This document shows, piece after piece, positions 33,601 through 45,600 of a DNA stretch of 64,000 bases. The stretch's first letter is position 1. Each line of letters begins with the position of its first letter. This stretch comes from Drosophila pseudoobscura (Eukaryota > Arthropoda > Insecta > Diptera > Drosophilidae). The notes below the pieces were generated by a model. That model saw only the letters and a list, made by a program, of their open reading frames with translations. It was not told where the DNA came from and searched no databases. The position numbers and the translations under genes were made by a program. Location of the stretch: assembly GCF_009870125.1 (NCBI RefSeq), contig NC_046683.1, forward strand, positions 60,651,869 through 60,715,868, in the 5' to 3' direction.

Positions 33601-36600
33601 AAGAGTTTGTGCTAAACTTTCACTTTTTTTCGTTTGATTTTCACGTTTCGTTTTCATTCATTAATCAAAAAATAAACAAATCAAAATTTAAACAACTCCA
33701 TAAAACGCTGACCAATCACTCCATCCGTCCATCCATCAATCAAGCAATCAAAATTTATGAGTGTTTCAACCATTTTACAACTGAAACGTTAAACATTTCT
33801 TCGCTTTTCCACACCCCGCTTCACGCTCGAATTGAGCCCGAAAAAAAAGCAAAATAAAAGTGAAAAATAGTTGAAAAGCTGGTCTCTAAAAATAGAAAAT
33901 CATTTGCTGTGAAAATGGTAATTATGTATATTATCGGTACGCTAGAGACAGGGAGGCAGGGGCAGGGGCAGGGAGGGGTACAAAAAGTGAAAACTTTTGG
34001 GTTTTGTGCGTAATTTGTCGGAACAAAAATTGGCTAATTCACAATGCGGTAAGATAATGGAGGATTATGCAAGCCTCCTCTGATCAGCTGTGCGTAGAGG
34101 GGGGCAGAAAGAGGAAGAAATAACCCGTCTGATTGGGGGCTTGGGGGAGAGCCCAACCCCCCTCTACCTCTCGTTTCAGAGGAAAGTTCTCTCTGGTTAG
34201 GCTTTTTTTTTGGGTGATTTCTAAGTCATTATATTATCCAACAATTAGCTGAACAAATGGGCGGATATGAGAGGGAGGCGGACAGTGGCTCAGGCAGAAC
34301 TGTTTAAAAAGGGGATTTTTCTCACATTACCCCAAAAAACCCCTCCCTGCCCCCTGCCCCTGCCCCCAAGCCTTTTAAGGTTATGTAAAATTAAGGGAAA
34401 TGCGACAAAACACAATGACAGACAGCGAGTGAAAGAGAGTGGGGGGGGGAGGGAAAACGTAAAACGTAAAACGGGAAATTGTGCGCATTAAAAAGCTTTT
34501 AGCCATTAAGATAATCATATTTTGTGTTGGCCAAGAGCCGAGATTACATTGATTGCGTTTGGGGGTGGGTGGGCAGGCAGTGGGTGGGCGGGTGTCTATA
34601 TTATATAAACTCAAACGAACTGTAATTACACGCCTGAGAGCAAATGGAACTTTGATCTCTGGATTTTACGATTGTTTTTTTTTTTGTTTTTCGGCAGCAT
34701 TTAATTGAGAAATTACTCGAAAAAATTCCAATGACAAAGGTTAATTCGAGGCGAAGTCTCCCAGGGGTTTCTCTCCCAAACAAAACACACACACACACAC
34801 ATATCCTCTTCTCTCTATATCTTCCTCTTTTTCTGTTCTGTTCTCTTCTTTTCTTGTTTCTATTTTCCCACACTTTGAATCTAAAGAACTCTGGAAATTC
34901 CAGAGCACATATCTATTACTTCCTCTTCTATGGAGAGAGCTTCCTTCCCTTCCCCCAGAGAGCTTTTCTGTTGTTATCTAGGGGAAAACACACAACGTTT
35001 TTATGGTCAAATGCTCTTTATCGTCGGCTCAAATTTATTATCTGAAAAATACAAAAATATGCCCACGCAAAATGTTTGAGAATGTTTCAGCCGCAGATAA
35101 AAGCATGCAAATGAATAAGCGAAAAAAGTGTATAGGAAAAAAGCGTATGACATTGCCTGGCCTGGCCTGGCCTGGCTATCGAAACAATAAACAATAAGCC
35201 ATAAAACATAAACAAAAGAAAACAGACAGACCGCCAGACAGAGAGAGATCCCAAAAAAAAGAAGAAGGAAGAAAAACCCACAACACAAAAAAAAGAGAAA
35301 AAAAACCATGAATGAAGAGGCGCGTGGGAATTTGGAATAGAACAAACGTACAGTGAAGCACCGAAAGAAGGAAAAAAAAACCATGAAAATTAACTCCACA
35401 TAAAAGCAGTAGAGGCCGCAGATCATATCCTCACTGGAAGAATGTCCATGGTTTTTGTGGCTTTGCTGTTCAAAAACACGTCTTCTGGCCCACTGTGCTC
35501 CCCACTGTGCTGGTGTGGAGTGAGTCATTCACTTGACACTCGTCGCATTCACATTCATATTCGCTCCCAGAATCGAATCGAGAATCAGATTCTGACTCTG
35601 ACCAACGCGTCGTATGCTTATTTCTGTCTCTGCTTTGTTCTGTGCTCCCTCTCTCTCTCTCTCTCTCTGTGTGTCTCCCCATGCTCCCCACTTTTGTGTG
35701 GTTTTTCTGTCATTTGCATAGTCACACAAATTGTGCATGCCAATGGTTTTTTTTTGTTGGTTTTATATTGTTTTCTTTTCTGGTCATCGTCTCGACAATT
35801 AAAAGTCAATTTCATTCACCCATAAACAAAACGACTGTGAAGTGTCCCCCTTAGTCACGTGATAATTTATTCGGGGGGTGGACAAGGAGAGGAAATCTCC
35901 CTCCCTTGAAGGAGAGGAATGAGAGGAATTGTTGAAGGGATTGCCGGCCCCAGTTTTCTGCTCAAAGTAAAGATTTCGATGACAGATACTGTAGTAGATC
36001 TCCACAGGGGAGTGGACATCTTGTCTATTATAGCATAGTATGTCCATTATTATATAAAGGGTCCTCTCTTTTATGCAGCTGCCAGCCCCCGGAGGCAAGG
36101 ACATTGCGGTTGCACATTCAAGTGCTTGTGGGGACCCGGACCCGGGCCCGGACCCGGATCGATAAAACATTTTGTAAAAAATGTTGCATTTGCCCTTCAC
36201 CTTTGAGGACAGTGCTTCCCTCTCTCTCTCTCTCTCTGTCTCTCTGTATGTCCCCCCGTGGGCACCCTCTTTCGGACGGATGGATGGATGGTTGGATGCT
36301 GACATTCAATTAATTTTCCATTTCCCTGCATTCGTGGGGAACTTCATGGGGAAATTCGCGACTGAAGAGGTTTTCATTATTGATTTTTGTTTTACTTTTT
36401 TGCATCCTTTGTTCAACTCTCCCTCGCTCTCTCTCTCTTCTCCGTCTCTACTTGATTTCCCTTAACTTCTTTCGTGGCATATGCTGGCTTCAAAGGGTGG
36501 GAAGGAGTGGAAGGTGGAAGGTGGAGAGTGGCCGGAGATCGTCTGCTGCGTCATATGTCACGACGGTGTCACAGTGGGTTGCATGTACTATTCCAAGGTA

Positions 36601-39600
36601 TATGCGGCAGAAGGTAGGGCCAGTGCAGCCACCCTTTGCCGCCCTCTCGATCTCGTGGGCCTGCAGCTGTGGCCTTATGGCCTTACTTGTATTCTTGATA
36701 CCCTGCACACACCCTTATCCTCTCCTACCCCCATCTTATCTTTTTTGCCCGTGCCCTGGGGCCCCAAGACTAGCCTTGAAGTGCGTTGCGGTGCAGTGCG
36801 GGGGGGAATCCTTAGAAAAGTGGTAAAATTGCCAGCGGCTCTTTGTCCGAAGACCGACGACGGACGACGGACGACTCGACCAAGGGTGGATTTTTCTCAT
36901 TTTCGCCAGAACGAACCCTCGTCCTCGTCCTCGCCCGCACACCACACCCCGTCCGTGCTTGTCCTTTGCCTTTACAAAAGTTTTCTTTTGTTTTCGCATC
37001 TTCTTCTCTGCTTCGTTCTCTTTCCGTCTCCCTCTCTTTCATATGCTGCATAGTTTTTTTCGCACTTTGTGCCGCTGCCGCCGCCAAGGGGAGGAACTTG
37101 ATCTCCGAACCGAACCTTGGGGTGGTGCAACCTCCCCCCTCCCTCCCCCCCCCCCCCCCTCCCTGTCTTCTCTGTGGTGCACCTTTTGTCGTCTATGCAA
37201 ATTCCCAAACCCACAAAAACATAAATTCTTTAACATTTCCGCCTTCGTTTCGACTTTATGGTTTTCGCCTGTCAGTGGCACCAGTTGCTTGGCCTTTCGT
37301 GTTCTCTATAGAGATGGCCACAGTGGAGATTGGCAGGGGTAGATAGTACGGTACGTACGGCACAACAAGGGGAACTAAAATAGCTAGATTACCGCCGTAT
37401 GCTGTCACTTGAGATGTGCAAGTGGGTGGAAAGATAAGCTCAAAGGACGAGGGATCCTTGTTGGGACCCTGAACTGCAACCCAAACCCAAAGGCAAGCCT
37501 TTCTTCTCTTCTCTTCTATTCTCCTCTCTTCTTTTGTTTGTGGGTTAATTTCTTGATACATCATTTTGAAACTAGTTTTCCCCGTGCCGATGCCGATGGT
37601 GATGCTGATGGATGGATTTTTGTGGCCCTAATCGGGCTGTTGTCGGCTTAATGATCTCAAGTTCCGTTCAGAGTTCCGCTTCACAAATTATTGGATCGTT
37701 AAAGTTGAACTAAAATGCAGTCGTATGTATGTATGTATATGTGGGTGCTGTGTGTGTGTGTGTGTGTGTGTGTGTTGAAATTGAAAAAAGTTCTCGTTGA
37801 AATCAAATCCCCCAAAGAGAATCTCTTGGGGTCGTCCCCTCCAACGGAAGCCAGAGTAATGACTAATTAAATTTACACCGTAAAAGTTTATTACTGTTGA
37901 CTGGCCACGCCCCCAACGCCCTACGCCCCAGGCCCTTCCCTGCCCCGCCCTGCCCTGTCTGCCAGCGAGCCAGCGACGTCTGGGCAAAAGGCCAAAGGCA
38001 GAATGTGAATGAAATCCGACAAGTAAAACGGGGACCAAAAGGGGCACAACAACAGTAGACGAAGAAGAAGCAGAAGAAGACTAAGAAGGAGACCAAGGCG
38101 GCCGTAGACCAAGGTGTATTCCATAAAAGGTGAGGCACTGCACCTACGAGTGGATGCTAATTTGTGAGAGTGCCTTACCTTCCCTTTGATACGTGTGTTT
38201 GTGTGTGTGTGTGTGAGCGCGAGCGAGGACAACTGCAAAATCCCGTTTCAGGGCATGACACAAAAGCCCTCGAAGTGGAAGAATAAGAAGAAGAAGAGCA
38301 GAGAGCGAAAACTAAAATGAGAAAACGTGCTCAAATGCAAAAAAAAACAAACAAAAAAAAAAAAGAGATCCAAATAGAAAAAAAAACAAAAAAAAAACAA
38401 ACACACAGATAACAAATGAAATGCATGAATGAACTGCGCGAATGAATGACAAGCGGAGTGCTTGAAATAATGAATGAGCGAATCACACACATACATATGT
38501 ACATATGTATGTAGATGATGGGCGGCAGAGTGGCTATTAAATGGACAAGGACAAACCACACCATCGGCCTCAAAAGGATAGGTGGGGGGGGGGGTGTGCG
38601 GGTATGTGGGGGGATCAATAGTGCTTGAATTGGCAAATCCGTTACTGTTTGGAGCCAAGGTTACAGCTGTGAGAGGGGGGGGGGGTGTACGTGCCTAGAC
38701 GAGGCAGCAGTGTATAAGAATGAAAAAGCCCTTCATAGCCAGATATCTTTAGATAATATGTATACCAAAGTGCTGCCTGTGCTGTGCCTAAATCGATAGC
38801 GAGAGAGGGAGAGAGAGAGAGAGAGGGGGAGGGACAAAGATGAGAGTCTGCTGCGTAGCCAGATTTTAATCTATGCTCGCTCAACACACACACACTCACA
38901 CACTCACCGTTAAGTCTGATGCCTCGACTGGGTGTGTGTGTGTGTGGTGTGTGCTTTGTGACGTGCTTCCATTCTCCGCCCCTCTCTCCTTCCACTCTTA
39001 ATCTTCTCTCAGGCGCATTGCTTGCTCCAAATTCCCGCTAATAACCTGCATAAGTAGCCGCTAGATGGCGGATGTGCATAGCTTGAGACGGATTCCATTT
39101 TTCCCCTTTCCTTTCCTCTCCTCTCTCTCTCTTCTTCTTCTCTTTGTGGCATTTTTGTGACTTTAAAGTTCATTGGACTCATTCTAGCGGAAAGCTAAGC
39201 TCTTTTTGAGTGGCGAAACATTTCTCAGCCTCTACTGCTTCCTCATTTTTTGTCAAATGTCTAGGGGGCGTGTCATTCCATAGATCCCCCCACCCCTCCC
39301 CACATACCCAACACTCTGTCTCTCTGAGAAATTACAGCATTAAAAGTTTGTTTTTATACGAATAAAAAGGGTATTACTCTTCCTCTTGTTCGGGCCAAGA
39401 CACTAATTGGCCTTTCTGCGGTTTCGACGGCTTTCAAGCTCCCGCGTTTGCCTGTCATCATTCAACTGTAAATAGATCTCTCTCCAACTCTATCTGTATA
39501 CTACCCCCCATCCGTATCTATTGGTATTCTCTCCTGTACTTAGATGTAATTTGATTTAATTTGTTGCCTTTGCTTTTTTCCCCCATTTACAATATTTATT

Positions 39601-42600
39601 TATTTGCGGACCATCATTGTAGTCGTTTGAGAAATCATCATCTGATATCTGATCTATGCATCCACACAGATACAAGCACAGATCACGGATACACGATACA
39701 CGATCCACGATCTACGATCCACGATCCACATGCCGATCTCTCACACACCTCTCTCTGTTTTTCTGTTTCTTCTGTTTCTGCAGGTGGTACGAAGCACAGC
39801 TCTTTTCGCGGCCATCCAGGCAAATATCACATGAATTTAGGTAAAAACAATACATACATTCCTACCAACAACTACAATACCCATCCACACAATACAAAAC
39901 ACAGCCACAGGCACATAAGTAGTGTCATTCTTAATAATTAAATGAGGAGGAGGAGGTGGAGGCGGCGGCGGCGTTGAGAGGGTAATTCATGATGGGTTTT
40001 GGGTGGATTGATAGTGGGGGAGAAGTGCCTCTGCCTCACTTGAGAAATCCTCTCGAAAGGGAAGTGGACAATCGTATGGAAAGCTAATTATCCGATAAGT
40101 GATAAAAACTGATTGAAAATAAAAGATTGTAAAGATTTTCCAGTTGGTTTATAGCATCTAAAGTTCCTATGGTCTATGATCTATGATCAACCGATTCCAA
40201 GTTAATTTTAGATACATTACTGTGTATCTATTATTGTAGTACAGCAATCTATGGTTTAATGGGGATACAATTATGCAATGAAAAATCTCTGACTCAAATA
40301 TTTAATTGCCTGTTGATTGGCTCTGAGTCAATGCCAAAGTATGAACCGCCTCCCCTCCCACCTTTTCCGAGATTCTACGAGTGACTCACATTTCCCCAAA
40401 ACACACAACGACACACATCAAAATTTGGATCTTTAAACTACTTGCATATCAAGTGGGGAGGGGTGGGGGGGAGGGCTGGGACAATGGCTAACCCCCCAGC
40501 CACAGACCACCGACGACCGACGACCGACCACCGACCACCATTGGAGAACCGAACATTTCCGCTGTCATCTGTGGTGCTCTGCCCCTCCATCGGGCTCTGC
40601 ACGTGCACCCTACCTACTTATACTCGTAGTATTATTTGCCATTAATATTTCCTGTCTCGCGCGCATAAATTAACGAATGTGTGATGTTGTTGTGTGTGGT
40701 TTTGGGGAATGGGATCGGGAACGGGAACCGGGAACCCTTCTCAAAAGCGCGAGAGTACATTTCATTATGATTTGGCAGCTCCTGCATCCACCATCCACCA
40801 TCTCTCTCTCTCTCTCTCTCTGTCTGTCTGTCTCCGCTCTCCCAGCAGAGTGGCTTCCACTTCCAGTTCCACTTCGGTGTGTGGAATGAAAATACTCGTA
40901 ATATAAATTTCAAATAAAAATATGGAGAAATTTACCCAACGAAATGGAATCCAACGGAAGTGTTTGCTTTGGTCAAACGCTGAACAAAGCCCTCAAGAGT
41001 TGGGGGGAATGTAAATTTTTTTCAATTATTTCAATGGTGCACAGACATCAAAAGGGAGATTCAAAAGAGTGTTGCAGCCACGGGGATACCCTGAAAATTC
41101 TTTTTTTCTTTTCATTGAAATTTATGATGAAATTAATTCGAACGAATTTTGTAATAATTCAGCGAGTGCATCATGCACAGGACATGTTATTTGTTTTTTC
41201 TTGCTTGGGAATTCCCTTTTGAACCGAGACTACAGACCCTTCCATCAAAGAACTCTGGCGAGAAATGCATTCCAAAGATAGCTAAACAGACACGGGCATA
41301 CAGATACAGATACATCTAAAGAGCTGGCACTGTTGGGGGTACGGATACCCAAGTGAAAACCAAGAGTGCGTGGGAGTTGGAAGAACCTTCCCACAATCAA
41401 AGTGCCACTGGTGGAGAGGGGGTAGGGGGGGATGCCCCATGATTTGTGTAATTTTATGCATAATTTATTTTCTCAATGGAACAAAGAGGGGAGGGGGAGC
41501 GCAGAGTGGAGTGTGGATAGGGCGCACTCCCGCATTCCTAGAGATAGAAACGGGTTTACTACTCCCCTCCGATCGATCTCTGGTTCACTCAACTCAACTC
41601 TGATTCCCCATCTTTCTCTCTCTCTCTCTCTGTCTGTTTTTCTTATGCAGAAGCCCTGCTGCAGTCGCGTCCATTACCTCACATTCCGGCCGGGAGCACG
41701 GCAGCCTCCCTGCTGGAAAATGCAGCGGAACTGCAGTGCAGCGATTCCGGACTGCAGTGCTCCTCCCTCGGGGGCCACAGTTCGTCGACATCGGTGTTCG
41801 AGTCGACGCATCGCTGGACCTCCAAGGAGAATCTGCTGGAGCCGGGGCCGGAGGAGGACGATCCGCAGCTGTTTGTGGCCCTGTACGACTTTCAGGCGGG
41901 CGGCGAGAACCAGCTGAGCCTGAAGAAGGGCGAGCAGGTGCGGATCCTTAGCTACAACAAGTCCGGGGAGTGGTGCGAGGCGCACTCGGACTCCGGCAAC
42001 GTGGGTTGGGTGCCCTCCAACTATGTGACGCCATTGAATTCGCTGGAGAAGCACTCGTGGTACCACGGACCCATCTCCCGCAATGCCGCCGAATATCTCT
42101 TGAGTTCGGGCATCAACGGGAGCTTTCTGGTGCGCGAGAGCGAGAGTTCTCCGGGCCAAAGGAGCATCAGTCTGAGGTACGTACGCGCGATCGATGGCAT
42201 CAATAGCATCCTTCCATCACTGATTCCTCTCCGATCGCAGGTACGAGGGACGCGTCTATCACTATCGCATCTCAGAGGATCCCGATGGCAAGGTGTTTGT
42301 CACCCAGGAGGCGAAATTCAACACACTGGCGGAGCTGGTGCATCATCACAGTGTGCCCCACGAGGGCCATGGCCTGATCACGCCCCTGCTCTATCCGGCG
42401 CCCAAGCAGAACAAGCCCACGGTCTTCCCCCTGAGTCCGGAGCCCGACGAGTGGGAGATCTGCCGCACGGACATCATGATGAAGCACAAGCTCGGCGGCG
42501 GCCAGTACGGCGAGGTGTACGAGGCCGTGTGGAAGCGTTACGGCAACACGGTGGCCGTCAAGACCCTCAAGGAGGATACCATGGCCCTCAAGGATTTCCT

Positions 42601-45600
42601 CGAGGAGGCGGCCATCATGAAGGAGATGAAGCACCCGAATCTGGTGCAGCTTATCGGTATGTCCCCCCTCCCCCTCCCCGTACCCACAGCCAGTGGTTCT
42701 TACATCTGCTCCGCCTCCCCTTCCAGGTGTGTGCACGCGTGAGCCTCCGTTCTACATCATCACCGAATTCATGTCGCATGGCAATCTGCTGGACTTTCTG
42801 CGCTCCGCCGGCCGCGAGACCCTCGATGCCGTGGCCCTGCTCTACATGGCCACACAGATAGCGTCGGGCATGAGCTACCTGGAGTCGCGCAACTACATCC
42901 ATCGCGATTTGGCGGCCAGAAACTGCCTTGTGGGCGACAATAAGCTGGTGAAGGTGGCGGACTTCGGGCTGGCGCGTCTGATGCGCGACGATACGTACAC
43001 GGCGCACGCGGGCGCCAAGTTCCCGATCAAATGGACTGCCCCCGAGGGACTGGCGTACAACAAGTTCAGCACCAAGTCGGATGTGTGGGCCTTTGGGGTG
43101 CTGCTGTGGGAGATAGCCACGTACGGGATGTCCCCCTATCCGGGCATCGATCTGACCGATGTATATCATAAGCTAGAGAAGGGCTATCGCATGGAGCGGC
43201 CGCCCGGCTGTCCGCCCGAGGTGTACGATCTGATGCGCCAGTGCTGGCAGTGGGATGCCGCCGACAGGCCCACATTCAAGAGCATACACCATGCGCTGGA
43301 GCATATGTTTCAGGTGGGTGACGTCGAGGTGTGGGATGATGATTATGCAGATGATGATGATGATTATGAAGATGAAGATGAAGGCGAAGCCGAAGAGGAG
43401 CAGAACAATGTCCATTACGATCAAGATGAAGAAAATGACGATGATGATGATGATGAGAGCAACTACGATGGCGACGATGACGATGATCATCCTCGTCGGC
43501 ACAGGAGCCACCGCCGCCGCTGCCACAACAACGTGGTAACGACGACGACGGGGCATCATAGAGGCCCTAGGGGCCATCATCATCTCGCGGATGGCAACGT
43601 GGACGTTGAGCTTTGATCGCAATGCGTGGCCGCGGCTCTCCGCGATCATCGTCAGCAGGCAACAATCAAAAGTAGTGATAGCAATAATGACCCACACGGT
43701 GCACATCTCTCCTTCTCCGCTCCTCCGCAGGAATCGTCCATCACCGAAGCGGTCGAGAAACAGCTAAACGCCAGCAGCAGCAGCAGCTCCCACAACAACC
43801 CCAGCAGCAGCGGCGGCGGCGGCGGTGGCGGCAGCAACACCACATCGGGCATAGTAGTCGGCGGTGCCAGTGGCACACAGTCAGCGGCCAGCGGTGCCTC
43901 CTCATCGGCCTCGCTCAGCCTCACCCCACAAATGGGGAAGAAGGGCCTGCCAGCGGCCTCCTCCCAGTGCCAGTCATCGTCTTCCCTCACGCCAAATGCC
44001 CATCAGCAGCAGCAGCAGCACGATCAGCAGCAGCAGGCCAGTACGCCCATGTCAGGTGAGTGGAGAGTAAAGAGTGGAGAACAGAGTGCGGCATCATCTA
44101 AACTAATGTCGTAATATTTGGCATACAGAAACCGGATCCACTTCCACAAAGCTGAGCACCTTCTCCAGCCAGGGCAAGGGCAATGTACAGATGCGACGGA
44201 CCACCAATAAGCAGGGCAAACAGGCGCCAGCACCACCCAAGCGAACCAGGTAGGCAATTTTCTACAGAAAGGAGCACAAGGCACTTTGTTTCTAGGTATT
44301 AATGTAATCCTTTCGTGTTTGCAGTCTGCTTTCTAGCAGTCGGGACTCAACATATCGCGAGGAGGATCCGATCAACGCCAGTGGTGGCGGCGGCGGCGGC
44401 GGCACCAATCAGCGGTGCAACTTTATCGATGACCTCAATACGAATGGTATAAACACAAGCACAAAATTCAATCGAAATTGCAGCTATTTCAGCCAGACCC
44501 TCAGTAGAAATTTCAAGACCCAAATTCCAACCCACCAACAACAACAACAACAACAATACACACCACAACAACAAATACGTACAGCACACGTACAGCCAGT
44601 GCAGCAGCAGCAGACCCTGGCACAGAAACAAGCACAGCCACAGCCACTGCCACTGCCACAACAGAAACAACAACAACAGTATTCCATTAAGAAATCGTCC
44701 TCCTGCAGTAGTTTCCTTTACGACATCCTATTTCGAGGTATTATTTTGTCAAAACGGAGCCCTCGTCCTGCGAGAGAACTCCCAATTGATCTTCTTTCAA
44801 AATTCTATGTTCGTTTATCGGTTTATTGTGTGTTTTATTTGTTGTTTTTTGTTTTTGGTACATTTTATTTTTAATGGATCATCGTTTGTATTGGCTTGTG
44901 TTTTGTTTTTTTTTTCTGTTATTTATTCCATGTGGAAACAATTTTAATTTAAATTCCACATGCAGTAAAGTTTATTTTTAAATTTTTTAATAACATTTTA
45001 TTTATTTTTCTTTTGAGTTGAATTTTATAATTTATTTTGTTTTAATATGTATTCCATGTGGAAACCATTTTGATACGACCTCCACATGCAATACAATTTC
45101 TTTTTTTTTTATATCATATTACATTAAAATTTAATTTTCTTTTTTCTTTTGAGTTTTCTATTTACTTATTTTTTTTTAACATTTTTTCCTTGTGGAAACA
45201 ATTTTAATATGCATTCCACATGCAATAGACTTTTAATTTAATTCTTTTTAAAATAATTTTTTGTTTTTAATTAGTTTTCTTTAAATTGTAAGCTTTTTTC
45301 GAATGCTTTATTTGTATATCTGATTCGAGAGCCTCCTCTTTCTAATGTTCAAAGAATGTTCTTTCTGTTCCTTTTTTTTTTTGGTGCTTGTTAAACGTTT
45401 TAACCATAAATTAGTTTTTATTTGTTAACTTTATTGGTAGGTAATTTTCCTGAAAAGGTAATTTTCCAACAGAATCTAGACAGATCTGAGGATTCCTTTG
45501 AATATCACTTGTGTCGTTTGGTTTATTTCGTTCTGTTTTTGGTGTTTTTATGTAGTTTTTGCCCCGCCTGACACACATACATACACACACACCCACACAA

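Larger units (their letters stand above)
26003..41650 (+). other. Abl intron 1
   Basis: 15.6 kb, from GTAAGT to TTATGCAG. It contains a likely cassette exon (39784-39840), a CTCF-like site (39058-39071), a small inverted-repeat element (28671-28822) and many simple repeats (CA 27662-27692, poly-G 30549-30561, GT 37748-37774, poly-C 37147-37159). Open frames in it are low-complexity and I accept none as a separate gene. Confidence 0.75.
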
